64,000 nt of DNA from Arion vulgaris (lineage: Eukaryota > Mollusca > Gastropoda > Stylommatophora > Arionidae): the NCBI GenBank assembly GCA_020796225.1, contig CM036756.1, positions 67,019,152-67,083,151 on the forward strand. Reading direction: 5' to 3'. Positions 22,385 through 34,117 of this stretch are shown here, in pieces. Every line of letters starts with the position of its first letter. Position 1 is the stretch's first letter. The notes below the pieces were generated by a model. It did no database searches. It saw nothing but the letters and a program-made list of their open reading frames with translations, and was not told the origin of the DNA. Made by a program: the position numbers and the translations under genes.

Positions 22385-22860
22385 ATCAATCAAGTACCGT
22401 GCCTACCGGCGTAAGCGATCATGTCTCTCCACAACTCTCTTTGCTTGGTGCATGTAATCAGTTCTGACGTTGATCTTTTGTCGAACCATGATGTCAGGCC
22501 ATCCAACATCTTCTCCCTCTGTCTTCCACGATCTCCCCACTAAATTTTACCTGTAGTAACCAAATGTTCTAAACCTTCTCTTCCCATTACATGCCCGAAG
22601 AACCTTGATTGTCTGATTCTTACTCTTTTGATAAGATTTCTTTGTGTGCAGGTATGATTTAAAACCTTTACATTTGTTTTCTTAGCTGTCCATGTAATTT
22701 TCAGCATTCTTCTGTAAAACGTGGCTTCCAATGATCGTATTGATTGTTTGTTCATTGTCCATGATTCGCTGCCATACTTTAAGTATTGGTTCAATATAGC
22801 ACTGGAGTACTTGTTTTCGCAGTCATTGGTAGTGAGTTCACGTATAGTGTGTTCTTCATT
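22385..22860 (-). mobile_element. RTE-like LINE, 3' end, 5'-truncated
   Basis: The minus-strand frame reads YGSESWTMNKQSIRSLEATFYRR-type sequence, then RQSRFFGHVMGREGLEHLV and GDRGRQREKMLDGL, the typical segment after the reverse transcriptase in RTE-like LINEs. It ends near 22400 with AYAGRHGT and a short tail. Upstream parts are absent. A closely related end lies at 32055-32420. Confidence 0.75.
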
Positions 22861-23779
22861 TTCATAAGACTATTTGTTTCAGTATAAATGATATACAACA
22901 CAAACAGTACATTCAATGATATTTATTTATATATGACAATAAAATATTACCATGTTATAGAAATATTCTTAAATAAGGCAAAATTACAAGTAAAGGAACA
23001 ATAATTAACTACATGATTCCCAGTAATCATAAATAACATGCAATTACCCTGCGACATATAAATATGGATGATTCCAGGTTAGGTCAAAGTCAATATGTGA
23101 CTAACATGTAGACTTTTTCTTGGGCACGGACCAACAAAGCAGTCAGAGTGGTATACTTTGTGTCATCTTGAATGGCAACAAATCTCTCCACTGCATTCAG
23201 TTCATGGACATTCTTCGTAGGATGATCCCATGACTGACCTACACTATGCATCTCCACTGATCTTCTACGTTCCCTAGAATCATGATTAGTTATTTGCCAC
23301 CTGACAGGTATTTTAGAAATGTTTCTATTAAATGGGTCTTTACAGTAACTGCTTTGTCACATATTAATATATCTAGGAATAACTTAAATTTGAAATCACA
23401 AATTATGTGTATAAAATGAAAATTACATCCTTGAGTCCCTGAAGTGGCAGGCAGTAATGTTTTACTACTGGCCTGTCTACTATATGTTAAATATATTATA
23501 TAGTTTAGTAACTCCAAAATGAAATAACACGTTCTTACAGATGTGCATAGCTGATGGTGAACAAGTTACATATTGCGTATGAAGTATTTTTAACTGTACT
23601 AAATAGTTTACATAGAAAAGTCAAACCAAAACTAACAATGAATAAAAACATAAAATCCCCCCCAAAAAGCAAGATATCAAACAGATTCAGCATAAAATAT
23701 CAGTTTCACAATAATATTATGAACAAACTTCATAAATAAACATATAAACAAAGTCTCATATTAGTATAACTGCTATCAG

Positions 23780-24760
23780 TGCAGCTGACGGTGTACAGTA
23801 ACACTGGGGAAAAAAACATATCCACCCAAGGTTTCATGTGTTAACAGTGTATGTCACAGTAGCAGTAGCAAAACAAAACTAGCACCTATCTACCCAATGT
23901 TATGACATTTAACAGTGCAGCTGTCACTGTAGCCAGCAAACACTCAACAAAACTAGTACCATATCTACCCAATGTTATGACATTTAACAGTGCAGCTGTC
24001 ACTGTAGCCAACACTCAACAAAACTAGTTCCATATCTACCCAATGTTATGACATTTAACAGTGCAGCTGTCACTGTAGCCAACACTCAACAAAACTAGTT
24101 CCATATCTACCCAATGTTATGACATTTAACAGTGCAGCTGTCACTGTAGCCAACACTCAACAAAACTAGTACCATATCTACCCAATGTTATGACATTTAA
24201 CAGTGCAGCTGTCACTGTAGCCAGCAAACACTCAACAAAATTAGTTCCATATCTACCCAATGTTATGACATTTAACAGTGCAGCTGTCACTGTAGCCAGC
24301 AAACACTCAACAAAACTAGTACCATATCTACCCAATGTTATGACATTTAACAGTGCAGCTGTCACTGTAGCCAGCAAACACTCAACAAAACTAGTACCAT
24401 ATCTACCCAATGTTATGACATTTAACAGTGCAGCTGTCACTGTAGCCAACACTCAACAAAACTAGTTCCATATCTACCCAATGTTATGACATTTAACAGT
24501 GCAGCTGTCACTGTAGCCAGCAAACACTCAACAAAACTAGTACCATATCTACCCAATGTTATGACGTTTAACAGTGCAGCTGTCACTGTAGCCAACACTC
24601 AACAAAACTAGTACCAATCTACCCAATGTTATGACGTTTACAGTGAGCTGTGCTGTAACAACTCAACAAAACTAGTACCATATCTACACAATGAATAGTG
24701 GTTAACACTACATGTCACTGTAGCAAACTCATCTAAAAACTAGTACCATATCAGCAATTG
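23780..24760. repeat. Minisatellite with alternating 71- and 75-bp units
   Basis: Successive AATGTTATGACATTTAACAG landmarks fall at about 23896, 23971, 24042, 24113, 24184, 24259, 24334, 24409, 24480, 24555 and 24625. The spacings are therefore 75, 71, 71, 71, 75, 75, 75, 71, 75 and 70. The two unit types differ by a 4-bp insertion (CCAGCAAACACTC versus CCAACACTC). Core units are nearly identical and both ends fade into diverged copies. Open frames on both strands here merely reflect the repeat. Confidence 0.95.
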
Positions 24761-24764
24761 TTCA

Positions 24765-27194
24765 ACAGGATAAGTTCAAATACAATATGGTGCTGACAAT
24801 TGAACATTATTACATATCTAATAAGGAAATTGTGTTATTAAACAGTACATTTTGCTTTTATAGTATTTATCATATTTATTTTGCTTATATTTACATTCCT
24901 GCTGAAGTATGTTTGTTATGGGCTCAGATACAGTAAATATGATAATAAGTCAGGGTCATAAAACTATAGATGACTAAGACCCCACTCCATCACCAAGTGG
25001 TAGTACTGGTGACTGGCTGTCTCACTTCAGTCTGGCTAGGTGAGTAGGGATCAAAGAGGAAAGCAAACCTAACACAGAAGATGGTCAGCTGGAAATAATT
25101 ATGTCAGGTAGAAAGGTATCAATATTGTATTGTTGCAGTAAACTATGACACAGCGTAACAAGTGCTTTCTTGGAGCATAAGAAGTGCTCTTTTTGGAGCA
25201 GATGAAGAAGAATGTGCCCTTTTTAATATAAGATATTAACACATAGAATAGGAAGTTCAAAGGTGAATAGAGAACAACATGTTCATTTAGTCTGTCAAGT
25301 TTGACAGTTATAGACCATGACAAAGAGATTTTCACTAGCTTCATATAGATTAACTTTCTCTGTACAATGTTCTGCAACTATTTACCCAATGCATCTATCT
25401 TCAGCATGCATTTATTTGCAATGCTACTCTTGTCTTGGTGGTCATTTACTTCTCTTCAAGGCAGCAAATGTCATCAGAGTAAACTCTCCTAGGAAAGCTA
25501 TCTTTCTGGACTAACAAATCTTTCTAACCGGAGATTGTAATTGTAAGGAACATTTCCTTTTTATTTAGAAAAGACATGGTTTACCAACTGTCAGTCATTC
25601 AACACATAATCAATAACAAGCAAAGTATGGACTGAGCTGATGTCACCAATGACGGTACACTCTCATTTATGTGATAGGCGAGGTCTCAGACACTGGAACC
25701 GAGTGCTAGAATTAGGAGATAAGTTTGGACATGCCAGACAGTGTCATCTTCATGGTAGAGAGAGTAGATTATACTAATCAACTTCTCACAGGTATGGTGA
25801 ACAGGTGGACTTTGGGATGGCTGATGCAGCAGAGGAAAGAGCAGGTTTGGGAATGTCCAATGAGGTCGATTGCATAACATAACAAACAAGAAGTCTAGAA
25901 TGGTAACATAGAATAATGAATAAAGAATAACTAGTTCTGATGGAGTAGAAGACAAAAGTATGACAATGAACAGGCTTCTAGAGCAAATGGATATTGTAAT
26001 TCTGGAAGTTTCTTATTGTCATACAATCAGCCTAGTCACAATATAGATATCATTACATACAATAAGTAAGGAATAACAACAAAATCAAATAAATTATTGT
26101 CATTTTGACATGATAATAGAGAGCAGTGGAAAAGATAATCATAAGTTGTATGATGTATGGTAAAAACAGCAACACATAAATGAAGTATGGTGATGTGCAT
26201 AATGTCAATAGAGAAAGAATAGTGATCATGTATCGAAAAGATAATCACAACATAGAAACTATAGCGTGATGAAACATGAGGACAAACCACAATGAAAAAC
26301 TATAGTCTTAAAGGTGTACACAAATGTATGTTAAAATTATTTTAAAAATAAAGTTGCAAATCTCAGATGCATGACCTCTTCACAAGACTTACTATTATAT
26401 GGTGAAATTTCATATTTCTGCACTGTATTTTCCATAGACAAGGTGTGTTATACCAAACATTTTTCAATGCACCATCTGTTTCATGGAAGGTTGTAATTTG
26501 GAACTGTCTGATACAAGGATTGACTTGTATAAGCCATAAACATAGGTCAGTTTTAGAATGCTGAGAGATACAACTAAAATAACAAAAACATTCTGCCAAC
26601 CTTATTATTCTAGTCATATGTGGAACTGAGATTTATTAGTTTTGCTAGTAGAGATTAAAACTGACTGTAGCATAAGACTTTTCTGAGCCTAAAACCTGAC
26701 ATTGATTTTACCAGTCTTAAACAGCTAAGTGCATTGGTATGCTATGATAGTGGATTAAAATAAACAGGGATAAAACATGTACAATAGATTCTTTAGTCTA
26801 AGCAAGTGAGCACATAATGTTAAGTGTTATTTTTGTTTAATACTATACTTTCTTTTATGAGGCAATATTTAATTATTTCTGTGTGACATTCTATAGAGCG
26901 CTTTCAAAAGATTTGTCAATAACACTGGACAAACTTTATGCTACCTTTTGAATAAATTTAATAATTCACAATTTTTCTAAGTTGTATTTCAATAAAAACA
27001 ACCATTAAACTGAAAAACATCAAACTAGCGGCATAAATCCACTTTGAAAATGTATAAATATCATAAATGCAACAATGAATATGATCATAACCTTATGACT
27101 AGTTTTAACTCTTTCTTTCATGAACCTCCATTTCAAGACTAATACACATCAAACATTTTTAATGAAAAGCTTGATCAGCACATAATATATTTAT
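24765..27194. other. Gap without recognised genes
   Basis: AT-rich DNA between the minisatellite and a LINE cluster. No exon of the finger gene, transposon protein or RNA gene was recognised, although a linking exon of the locus must lie somewhere between 20.8 and 36.3 kb. Confidence 0.4.
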
Positions 27195-27430
27195 TCCTCA
27201 ACTTTGCATAGAGTATAGGGTCTCAACAGTTGTCCTCCCATTTTCTTGCTCTCTGAATGTTCTTTGTGACTTTTCAGGATAACCTGACATCCTTCAGTTC
27301 CTCAAGAAGAGTCCGTCTCAAGGTCAATTTAGGATGTCCATTTTCCGTTTCCCTTGCAGGTTCCACTCAAGTGCTTGTGTAGTGACACTATACTGTGTCT
27401 TCTGCATTGCCAAAACTCACATCAGTAACT
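27195..27430 (-). mobile_element. LINE C-terminal fragment
   Basis: The minus strand encodes EWNLQGKRKMDILN, then GYPEKSQRTFREQENGRTTVE across frame changes. This matches the end of the nested LINE at 41375-42715 (EWNPQGKRKRGRPKQTW...). Only this tail remains. Confidence 0.6.
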
Positions 27431-27529
27431 GAATCAATATCACAGCATTTCAGGTAGACCTGTAGGTGCTTGGTCTCCTCCAGCGGATGTCAACGGTATG
27501 CATGCTTATATGACAGTTTTAGTAGTAAG

Positions 27530-27680
27530 GTCATGGTTCCCATGGCTTACTGGTTAAACACACCCTCATGCATTTAGTTCTACTTGAGTGATTCCAAACT
27601 TCTTAAATCGAGGGATAGTTTCGACATCAATTTCAGTATTATTTAACAGGCAGTCATTGAACAACCTAGAGACGTTTCTT
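27530..27680 (-). mobile_element. RNase-H-type LINE C-terminal fragment
   Basis: The minus strand reads NVSRLFNDCLLNNTEIDVE followed by RFKKFGITQVELNA. This corresponds to the region DCLLDEDTKINVELIKRF in the LINE at 53945-55400. It stops shortly after, so this is a small relic. Confidence 0.6.
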
Positions 27681-27959
27681 TTTCGCTTCTGACGACAGGT
27701 GCTGTTGATGCACTCGTCTGTCCTCATTACAGCAAACACCTGCATGTTCATGAAAGTAGATGCAGGTAAGACCCTGGAGGTTACAAGCCTCAATAGATGA
27801 CATTCACTCAGTGTAACATGGCATTTTGGACCATCCAAAGTAACAACTGAGAGTCTAATGGTCCCAGTAAATGAAGTCTCAAAGAGTCTTAGAGGACAGA
27901 AGTAACAGCCTCAACCTCCATCCTCATACTGGAAGCAGCTGTCATGTATGCTTCATTTC

Positions 27960-28795
27960 TATATGCCGCTCGGGTGGTTACTAGGGCCCAAATTGGGGTG
28001 TAAAGAATAGAACCACTGTTACCTGCCACATGTCATAAGAAGCGACTAAACACGTAATCACAAAGTACTGTAGTTTTACAAATTACAAAAACAATGACAA
28101 AATACAGCAACGTTTCGACCAACAAAGCCTTAATCAAGCAAACGAACAACAGGAGTGACTGAATAAAAAAATAAATATGGATGGCTACATACAACGTTTC
28201 TAATGAAAATCTGGGAATAAAAACGAATAACGAAATAAATGTAACACAAACAACACACATAAAAACTAGAAATAGAAAAGAAGAGAAACAATGAAAATCA
28301 AGTAAATATATAACTTTAATATATGCAACATATGCACATATAGATTGCAAGGCATGAGAAGAGAAAGTACTAAGAGGCATAGGAATGTAATACGTTGAGC
28401 TCATGTGGTTGCAAGGTACCATACAACGAAATCAACCGATTCTCCAGAGCAAATCGACTGCGATCATCCAAGGAACATGATCGGATGGCTGTGACCTGGA
28501 CATCGTGAGCTCCTAAATGGCCAGTATCATTGAAATGGGTGGCTACAGGGGTCACAGAGCATTGGCTGAAACGACTAAGAAGGTTGGACGTGGGGCTAGC
28601 TACCCCACACCGTAAAAAACATATGGCTACAGAATAGAGTGAACCGAGTAACGCTTGCTGAAACCGGACACATCGCAAGGATAAGCACCAGAGCTCCAAA
28701 TGGTGCTGAAGATGTGACGTAAAACACACTAATGCTAAGTCTGCATGGATCAGATTTCCACATGAATAGAATTTATAGGGAGATCTGGTACATCG
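27960..28795 (-). repeat. Interspersed repeat X (copy split by a Penelope-like insertion)
   Basis: Minus-strand sequence from 28795 to 28579 matches the first part of the plus-strand copy at 51890-52240 (CCTCCCTATAAATTCTATTC-like start, TTTACGTCACATCTTCA, TTTTTTACGGTGTGGGGTAG). The 3' part (GGCAGGTAACAGTGGTTCTATT, ending in CTAGTAACCACCCGAG) resumes at 28042-27960. Related 3' parts occur at 37950-38045 and 59445-59540. The family is unnamed to me; it may be a SINE or a LINE-derived tail. Confidence 0.7.
28050..28571 (-). mobile_element. Penelope-like element, 5'-truncated, 7-bp target duplication
   Basis: The minus strand encodes the end of a GIY-YIG-type endonuclease: VATHFNDTGHLGAHDVQV, then RSRFALENRLISLYGTLQ and PHELNVLHSY. 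The downstream sequence (AAGGCTTTGTTGGTCGAAAC) resembles the 3' noncoding motif common in Penelope-like elements. CGACTAA flanks it on both sides (28043-28049 and 28572-28578). Removing it rejoins repeat X exactly as in the uninterrupted copy at 51890-52240. Reverse transcriptase is missing. Confidence 0.75.
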
Positions 28796-28799
28796 GTCT

Positions 28800-29451
28800 G
28801 GGTGATGCTAGAGATTTCTATATGCAATAAACATACCTTTGTGCTAGAGGGAAACCACAGCCTGATTTCTCACCCTACTATAAGTAGTTTAACCAAGTTC
28901 AGCTTTCATATTGCCCCAATGTTTACATTCATTTTCAACAGTAATAATAACATTATGGGATGCTGAGTATGCTCTCGTCTATTACGATCCATTTACGAGC
29001 ACTGTCCTTTTCATTGTATATGTGTTGATGATGTCATGATATTGGAAAATATCATTAGTGGGTTCAAGTTAATGAAAAGTGAGTGTCTTTAAATTTGTGT
29101 ATGACAATGACTATGGTAGTTGCCAAACAGGTTTTCTGCAAGAAATGCCATTTTTTTTTATTTCAAAACTACCATCATTTTTTTTAAAACATCACACATA
29201 TATAACCTGTTGCTCTATACTGCTCAGAAACATGGTAGATGAAAACAGATTTGGCTAGTTTTTTTCTAAATGGGTTACTATCGAAAAATGGAAAGAGTGA
29301 ACAAGTTCTTAAAAACAAAAACACATCAACAGCTACTGAAAGAGTGCACATGTAGATAGTTCTGGTTACAATATGACATGAACCCGTCTGCTACAAAACT
29401 ATTGGATGAAAAAATCATGGGGATGAAAATTGGGACACGCAAGGACAATCT
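28800..29451. other. Gap without recognised genes
   Basis: AT-rich sequence; nothing recognised. Confidence 0.4.
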
Positions 29452-29676
29452 TCATTGTGCTTCATTATACACCAAGATATCAATGTTCAGATTTCCACTG
29501 ACCATTGATATCTTGGGCAGCTGAAATCCTTTAGAGCAGTTTGTTGTTTTGGGAGATCTTTCAGCCAAAGTTTCATGGTAATTCCCTCTGATAAGGAATT
29601 GTGGATCTCTCCCAGCTGCACCTTCAATGTATATAGAGAAGCAGATCAAAGTTTCATTGAACTTCTCTTCATCTGG
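29452..29676 (-). CDS. Orphan exon-like reading frame
   Basis: A minus-strand frame starts at a good acceptor (TTTACTGTACTCGCAG, exon base 29676) in the same phase 1 as the finger exons and ends in its own stop. It would encode about 74 residues (SFPDEEKFNETLICFS..., IEGAAGRDPQFLIRGNYHE, ending VYNEAQ). There are no zinc ligands and I recognise no family. It may be part of the adjacent MULE, a relic of another transposon, or a finger-less alternative terminal exon of the locus. The last is speculation based only on phase and position. Confidence 0.25.
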   Translation of the reverse strand, partial: PDEEKFNETLICFSIYIEGAAGRDPQFLIRGNYHETLAERSPKTTNCSKGFQLPKISMVSGNLNIDILVYNEAQ

Positions 29677-29989
29677 AAATGAATCTGCGAGTACAGTAAA
29701 TCTGGTCTAACTTCATTGCTTGGGCACAAAGGTCTACTCAGCAAGGGATTTTAACTTCAGTTTAACTTCAATGTCTGTCTGATTGAAACTCAACGTTCAA
29801 GCCAACTCTCTTGACTTTCCTGATGAGACTTTGGCACAAGTGAAAATAGCATCCTTTGACTTCTGCATTTGGGAATGCAATGTGAGCTGCACTGATACAG
29901 GCCTTTTCAAAATCAATCAAAACTTTCTGGAGCCAGATTTGGGAGCAGACATTTCAGTATTTCAAACATTTTAGAGTAGTTGGAAGATT

Positions 29990-30919
29990 GTTTCTTTATA
30001 AAAGAAGTAAATGCAGGAGGATAAGAATTACCAATTTTGGCATGCCAGGTGTAAAACTGAAAGAACATTCTGGGAACTTTGTTGAATGTGCAGTGTCCAT
30101 AGATAGTATTTTTATAAATATGTTTGCTTCAAATCAACGTCTCCAAGTGTCAAAATTCTGTCAGGATCATCTACACCTGAATCATGAAGAATTAGATCTG
30201 AATACTTTTCTGGAATTGAAAAACTAGGTGTGTTTGGGTTCGGCGGTTGATCAGCTTTTTTATGTCTCATCAGATTTCTTGTAATAGATGACATCTTTGG
30301 AAGATGATCTAAAACATCACTATTCAGGCCAATCAGTTCATTTGCAATCACATTTCTCACAGTGGCACCAACGTTCTTTATACGCTCTTTCATTTTTCTC
30401 AATGCAATGTTTGCTTTGGCTTTTTGTGGACATGAATCGTGAGAGTGTGAGGATGGTGCTTCTACAATATTGCCATCTTTTGTTTTGATATAAGCCTTGC
30501 AGCGCCAAGATTTATTCTGTCTGCATCTCCAAGTTATCACACCAGTCATCTTATTTTCCCTAAATTTGTTGTATTCAAAACCAAGATACGTCAAAACAGT
30601 ATTTCCTCTCTGATTTCTTGAAAAATCCACCTCGACTATAAAAATAAAAGAACATTAAAAATATATTAATTACCAATACCGTTGGTTTAAATGGGTCTAC
30701 AGGCGAACCAATATTTTAATGAATTTTTACGGCTGTGATAAGATACCAGCTATGATAAACTGATCTATTACCTGCTGTTTCTTCTTTTGCCTGCCATGGC
30801 ACAGATGTTTTTGCATACTTATTTATAGATTTGACAAGGGATAACCCATCTCTGATTTCATTTGTAAATAAAGAATTATATGGAGATTCATTCAGGAGAA
30901 CCAAAAAAGCATTCAACAA
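29990..30919 (-). mobile_element. MULE-type transposon remnant with FLYWCH domain
   Basis: The main frame (30112-30630) starts with a FLYWCH zinc-finger domain: YLGFEYNKFRENK, WRCRQNKSWRCKAYIKTK and SHSHDSCPQKAK. A helical linker follows, then ILHDSGVDDPDRILTLGD, the usual lead into the MULE transposase. After a stop and frame change near 30090 the protein continues NKVPRMFFQFYTWHAKIG and is then lost. A possible 5' exon (30765-30919, NEIRDGLSLVKSINKY, donor at about 30768) precedes it. FLYWCH also occurs in mod(mdg4)-type alternative exons, but the MULE continuation makes a transposon origin much more likely. Confidence 0.75.
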
Positions 30920-31254
30920 TACTGCTTATTATATAATCTTCCTTGCTAGAATTATCACTACTGATACTGTTATTGTATACACTAGATTTATTATTATAAA
31001 TCCATGAATAAATAAGCGGTGAAGATTGAGCTGCAGATAGTAGTTGTCTATGTGCGCAATTGTCTGGTTACCACATTGGTTACATGCTGTACACTAAGAA
31101 ACCTTTACCTACTTTAGATTTTTTTGGTTATTACCAACACTAGCCTTCTCAGCTGTTTCTAAATGTTATGATACAAACATCTTGAGGTATGCATTTCAAT
31201 AACTGCATGATCATTAGTACTATTTTTGTCTTCTTTTTTATTCTTATTGGCACT

Positions 31255-31385
31255 TGCTTCGTAGACACTTGGTCCCAGAATAAAAATCCACAGCGAGAGT
31301 TAAGTTTTTTCGACCATATGGCTCTCAGGTCGATCCAGTCTAAATTGGGCACCAGAGAAACACCGGCCAATAAAAGTGGCAGGCA
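31255..31385 (+). repeat. SINE-like fragment
   Basis: The sequence CATATGGCTCTCAGGTCGATCC followed by a GGGCACCAGAGAAAC stretch resembles the body of the repeat at 52330-52480 and, inverted, of the SINE at 58920-59190. It is short and lacks ends. Confidence 0.35.
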
Positions 31386-32054
31386 TAACACTATTTCTCA
31401 AGACACCTCATGGTATGAAAACAGGTTCTTTACATTTTTAATTACTTAATTTATTCTCATGACCTTTTTTTTTCAAATTATTATTCAGTGATAAATAAAG
31501 GACAGCGATCAGTGACAGTACATTTCCCCCAATTGTTTATAAAATGGCTAATGTATAATAAAACCACACCTGTTTTCCTAAACTACCATCAGAATAACAA
31601 TCAGAAAGATCATCATTTAGTCAAAATTGTTCTAAAGGTTTGTATTTGTTGACAAGTGGCAACTTTACAGAAATACTCCTAAACTTTTTTTACATTTTGC
31701 TTGTATGCCATACTGGTCCAGTGTTCAGTCAATATGATCAAACGCCTTTTCAAAGTTTGTGAAGTATATATATATATACATATTTGCCATTCATTTCAAT
31801 ACTTGGTTGTTCAGCTTGTCACTGTTTTACACAAGTGGGTCAGTCAAGGAACAGATTCTGGCCTGTCCTGTCGTGAAGCCTCTTTCTTGGAAGGTTTACT
31901 TGTTTTGTTCGTCATTCTTTCCATCAGTGATTGTAAGATTAGTAAATGAGTGGCATCTATAAAGACTGGTGAAGCACATGTCATCGGCTGTACTGTAGAG
32001 TATGGTTTTATTCTAAGGTGTGTGATGGCATAATTGATCCATCAAGGCTGTATA

Positions 32055-32420
32055 AGTAGTCATCATCAGCATCAGGTGCCGTGCTGGCTGGCGTAGGCGA
32101 TCATGGATCTCCACAAATCTGTCGTTGGTGTTTGCTATCAACTCAGATGTTGACGTTGTACTGTGCCATGAAGTCAGGCTATCCAAAATTTTCTGTCTCT
32201 GTCTTCCCTGTCTCGTCTACCCTGATTTTACGGTTGTCACAATGTGTTCCAAATCTCCCTCCCCCTCACATGCCCGAAAAATTATGACTGTCTCTTTCTT
32301 ATATTGATAAGCTTTCTCTAAGTATAAGTAGTACATGACTGTAATATGTGAGCAGTGTTTTGAGGTGCTTGACCACAGAGGCAGACTTCTCTTGCCAATT
32401 CTGAACTTCTCGCACATACT
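32055..32420 (-). mobile_element. RTE-like LINE 3' end fragment
   Basis: On the minus strand the frames RKVIIFRACEGEGDLEH and RQGRQRQKILDSLTSWH match the end of the LINE at 22385-22860 (GRQREKMLDGLTSW). It ends CGGCACCTGATGCTGATGATG, a GATGATG tail shared with the copy at 55664-56549. Frameshifted and dead. Confidence 0.7.
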
Positions 32421-32804
32421 TGGGCCCTTTGGGTTGATGTCAGTGTGATGTTCCCTTACTGCCTAACAGTAGCTTGGGAATCTTTAGGTGCACTCTCAGT
32501 CCAAATCTTCTACTGTTGTAGGTGCAAAGTGGTAGTTGACTGCTTCTTCTCACAAGATATTAAAGTCTCTCCACAAATACTACGGTAAATTTGTGTATGT
32601 CTGTGTTTTTATTCTAAACTTCTGGTAACACTGATGACCTTCCTCAAGCACCTTATCTCACAATGTGTTCATCTTTTCTTGTGTCTTAAATAGGGTTCAT
32701 TTTTGACGTTGGCAGTAGAGAGTATAAATATGCTATTTATATTATCTAACTTTAATGCCCTATTCAGGTGCTTGAATAATGATGTCAATTTGTTAGTTTT
32801 GCTT

Positions 32805-34117
32805 TTAACCCCTTGAAGGCTGTACCTTAACAATCCACTCCCCTGAGTTCCTGTGCAAAACAGCCTGTATCAGAGGTATATTGAAACACGATAATTTAGC
32901 ACACTTAACCCTTCAAACCCTGGCCACCTGTACCGTAAAAATCCCATCCCCAAAACTCCTGAGCAAAAACAGCCCATACCAGAGTTATATTACAATACAA
33001 TAATTTTGCACACTAAAGTGCTCTATAATTTATCGACTTACACCATTATCTCCGTTATTCCTGCCTATTAACTATTTTCAGAATAGTAAACTTGAAAATG
33101 TATGTTATATGTGGGCACAGCTCGAATACTCCTATATGTAGATTTTTCTACAGATTGAACATATATAGCTTGAATATCAATCGATTAAAACAATTCTTTG
33201 TCGTCTAAATGATCATGTAACTCACTTTCTATATCATTATCAGAATAATCCATTCTAAGTCTAATTCATCTTCAGATTCATCCAAAACCAGTTCAACAGC
33301 TTGCTCTATTGTTATATTTTCAGAGTCACCATTTCAAGATTTTAGAACATCTTTTCAACATGAAAATACTTTAATTACCTCATCTGTACAAAAAACATCA
33401 CACAACAGAGTTTGCCATCTTGCTAAACCATGTAGAACATGTGGGTTGTGTTTTACGTCACATTTGTACACAATTTATTTTCAAATACCGATAAATAACG
33501 TAATAATATTCTCATACCAATATATCGGGAGCTCGGGTTCTAAGGGTTAAATACTCTACAATTTGTTATTGACTTATCCCATCCCCTCCGTTATTCCTGC
33601 TTATTATCTATTTCAGAATACTAAACTTTTTAATGTGCTTGATATAATATGTGGGCAAGGCAGCGAATACTCCTGTATATGTAGACAGTTCTCCAGATTG
33701 AAAATATATAGCTTTAATATCAATCAAAACTATTTTTCACTGTCTAAATGATAATCTAATTCACTTTCGATATCCTTATCAGAATAATCACATTATAAGT
33801 CTAATTTATCTTCACATTCATTCAAAACAAGTTCAACAGCTTGTTCTGTTATACTTTTACAGTGACAATTTCAGAACATCTTTTCAACAAGAAAATACTT
33901 AACTAATTGCTTCATCAGTACCACAAAAAAAATCCCACAACAGCATCCGCTATCTTGCAAAACCATGCAGAGCATGTGACCTTATATTTGTACACAATTT
34001 TCATCGAATACCGAAACATAATAGTAAAATTGTCTCAGACCGATTTTTCGGAAGCTTAGAATATGCAATGTTGACATTCAATCGTGATATACCGTGAGCC
34101 TGGGTTCTAAGGATTAA
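32805..34117. mobile_element. piggyBac-like non-autonomous element, tandem copies
   Basis: Copy 1 runs from TTAA at 32905 to TTAA at 33550, with ends TTAACCCTTCAAACCC and, inverted, TTAACCCTTAGAACCC. Copy 2 shares the middle TTAA (33547) and runs to 34117; landmark GTTATTCCTGC occurs at about 33054 and 33587, a period near 533 bp. A further 100 bp of left end is repeated in front (TTAA at 32805). Minus-strand words such as LVLDESEDELD and SDNDIESELHDHLDD recall the acidic N-terminus of piggyBac transposases, but the frames are broken and no catalytic domain is present. TTAA plus CCCTT ends is the piggyBac signature; the family assignment is inference. Confidence 0.65.

Noticed and set aside
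24141..24465. Overlapping open frames of about 90-100 codons on both strands
   Set aside because: They arise from the 71/75-bp minisatellite, whose units keep a frame by chance; no domain or splice context.
23780..24760. CRISPR-like array
   Set aside because: Repeats are head-to-tail with no unique spacers, and the genome is clearly eukaryotic.
30112..30630. FLYWCH frame as an alternative terminal exon of the finger locus
   Set aside because: Its downstream sequence matches MULE transposase and is broken by frame changes; no clear array-type acceptor phase was shown.
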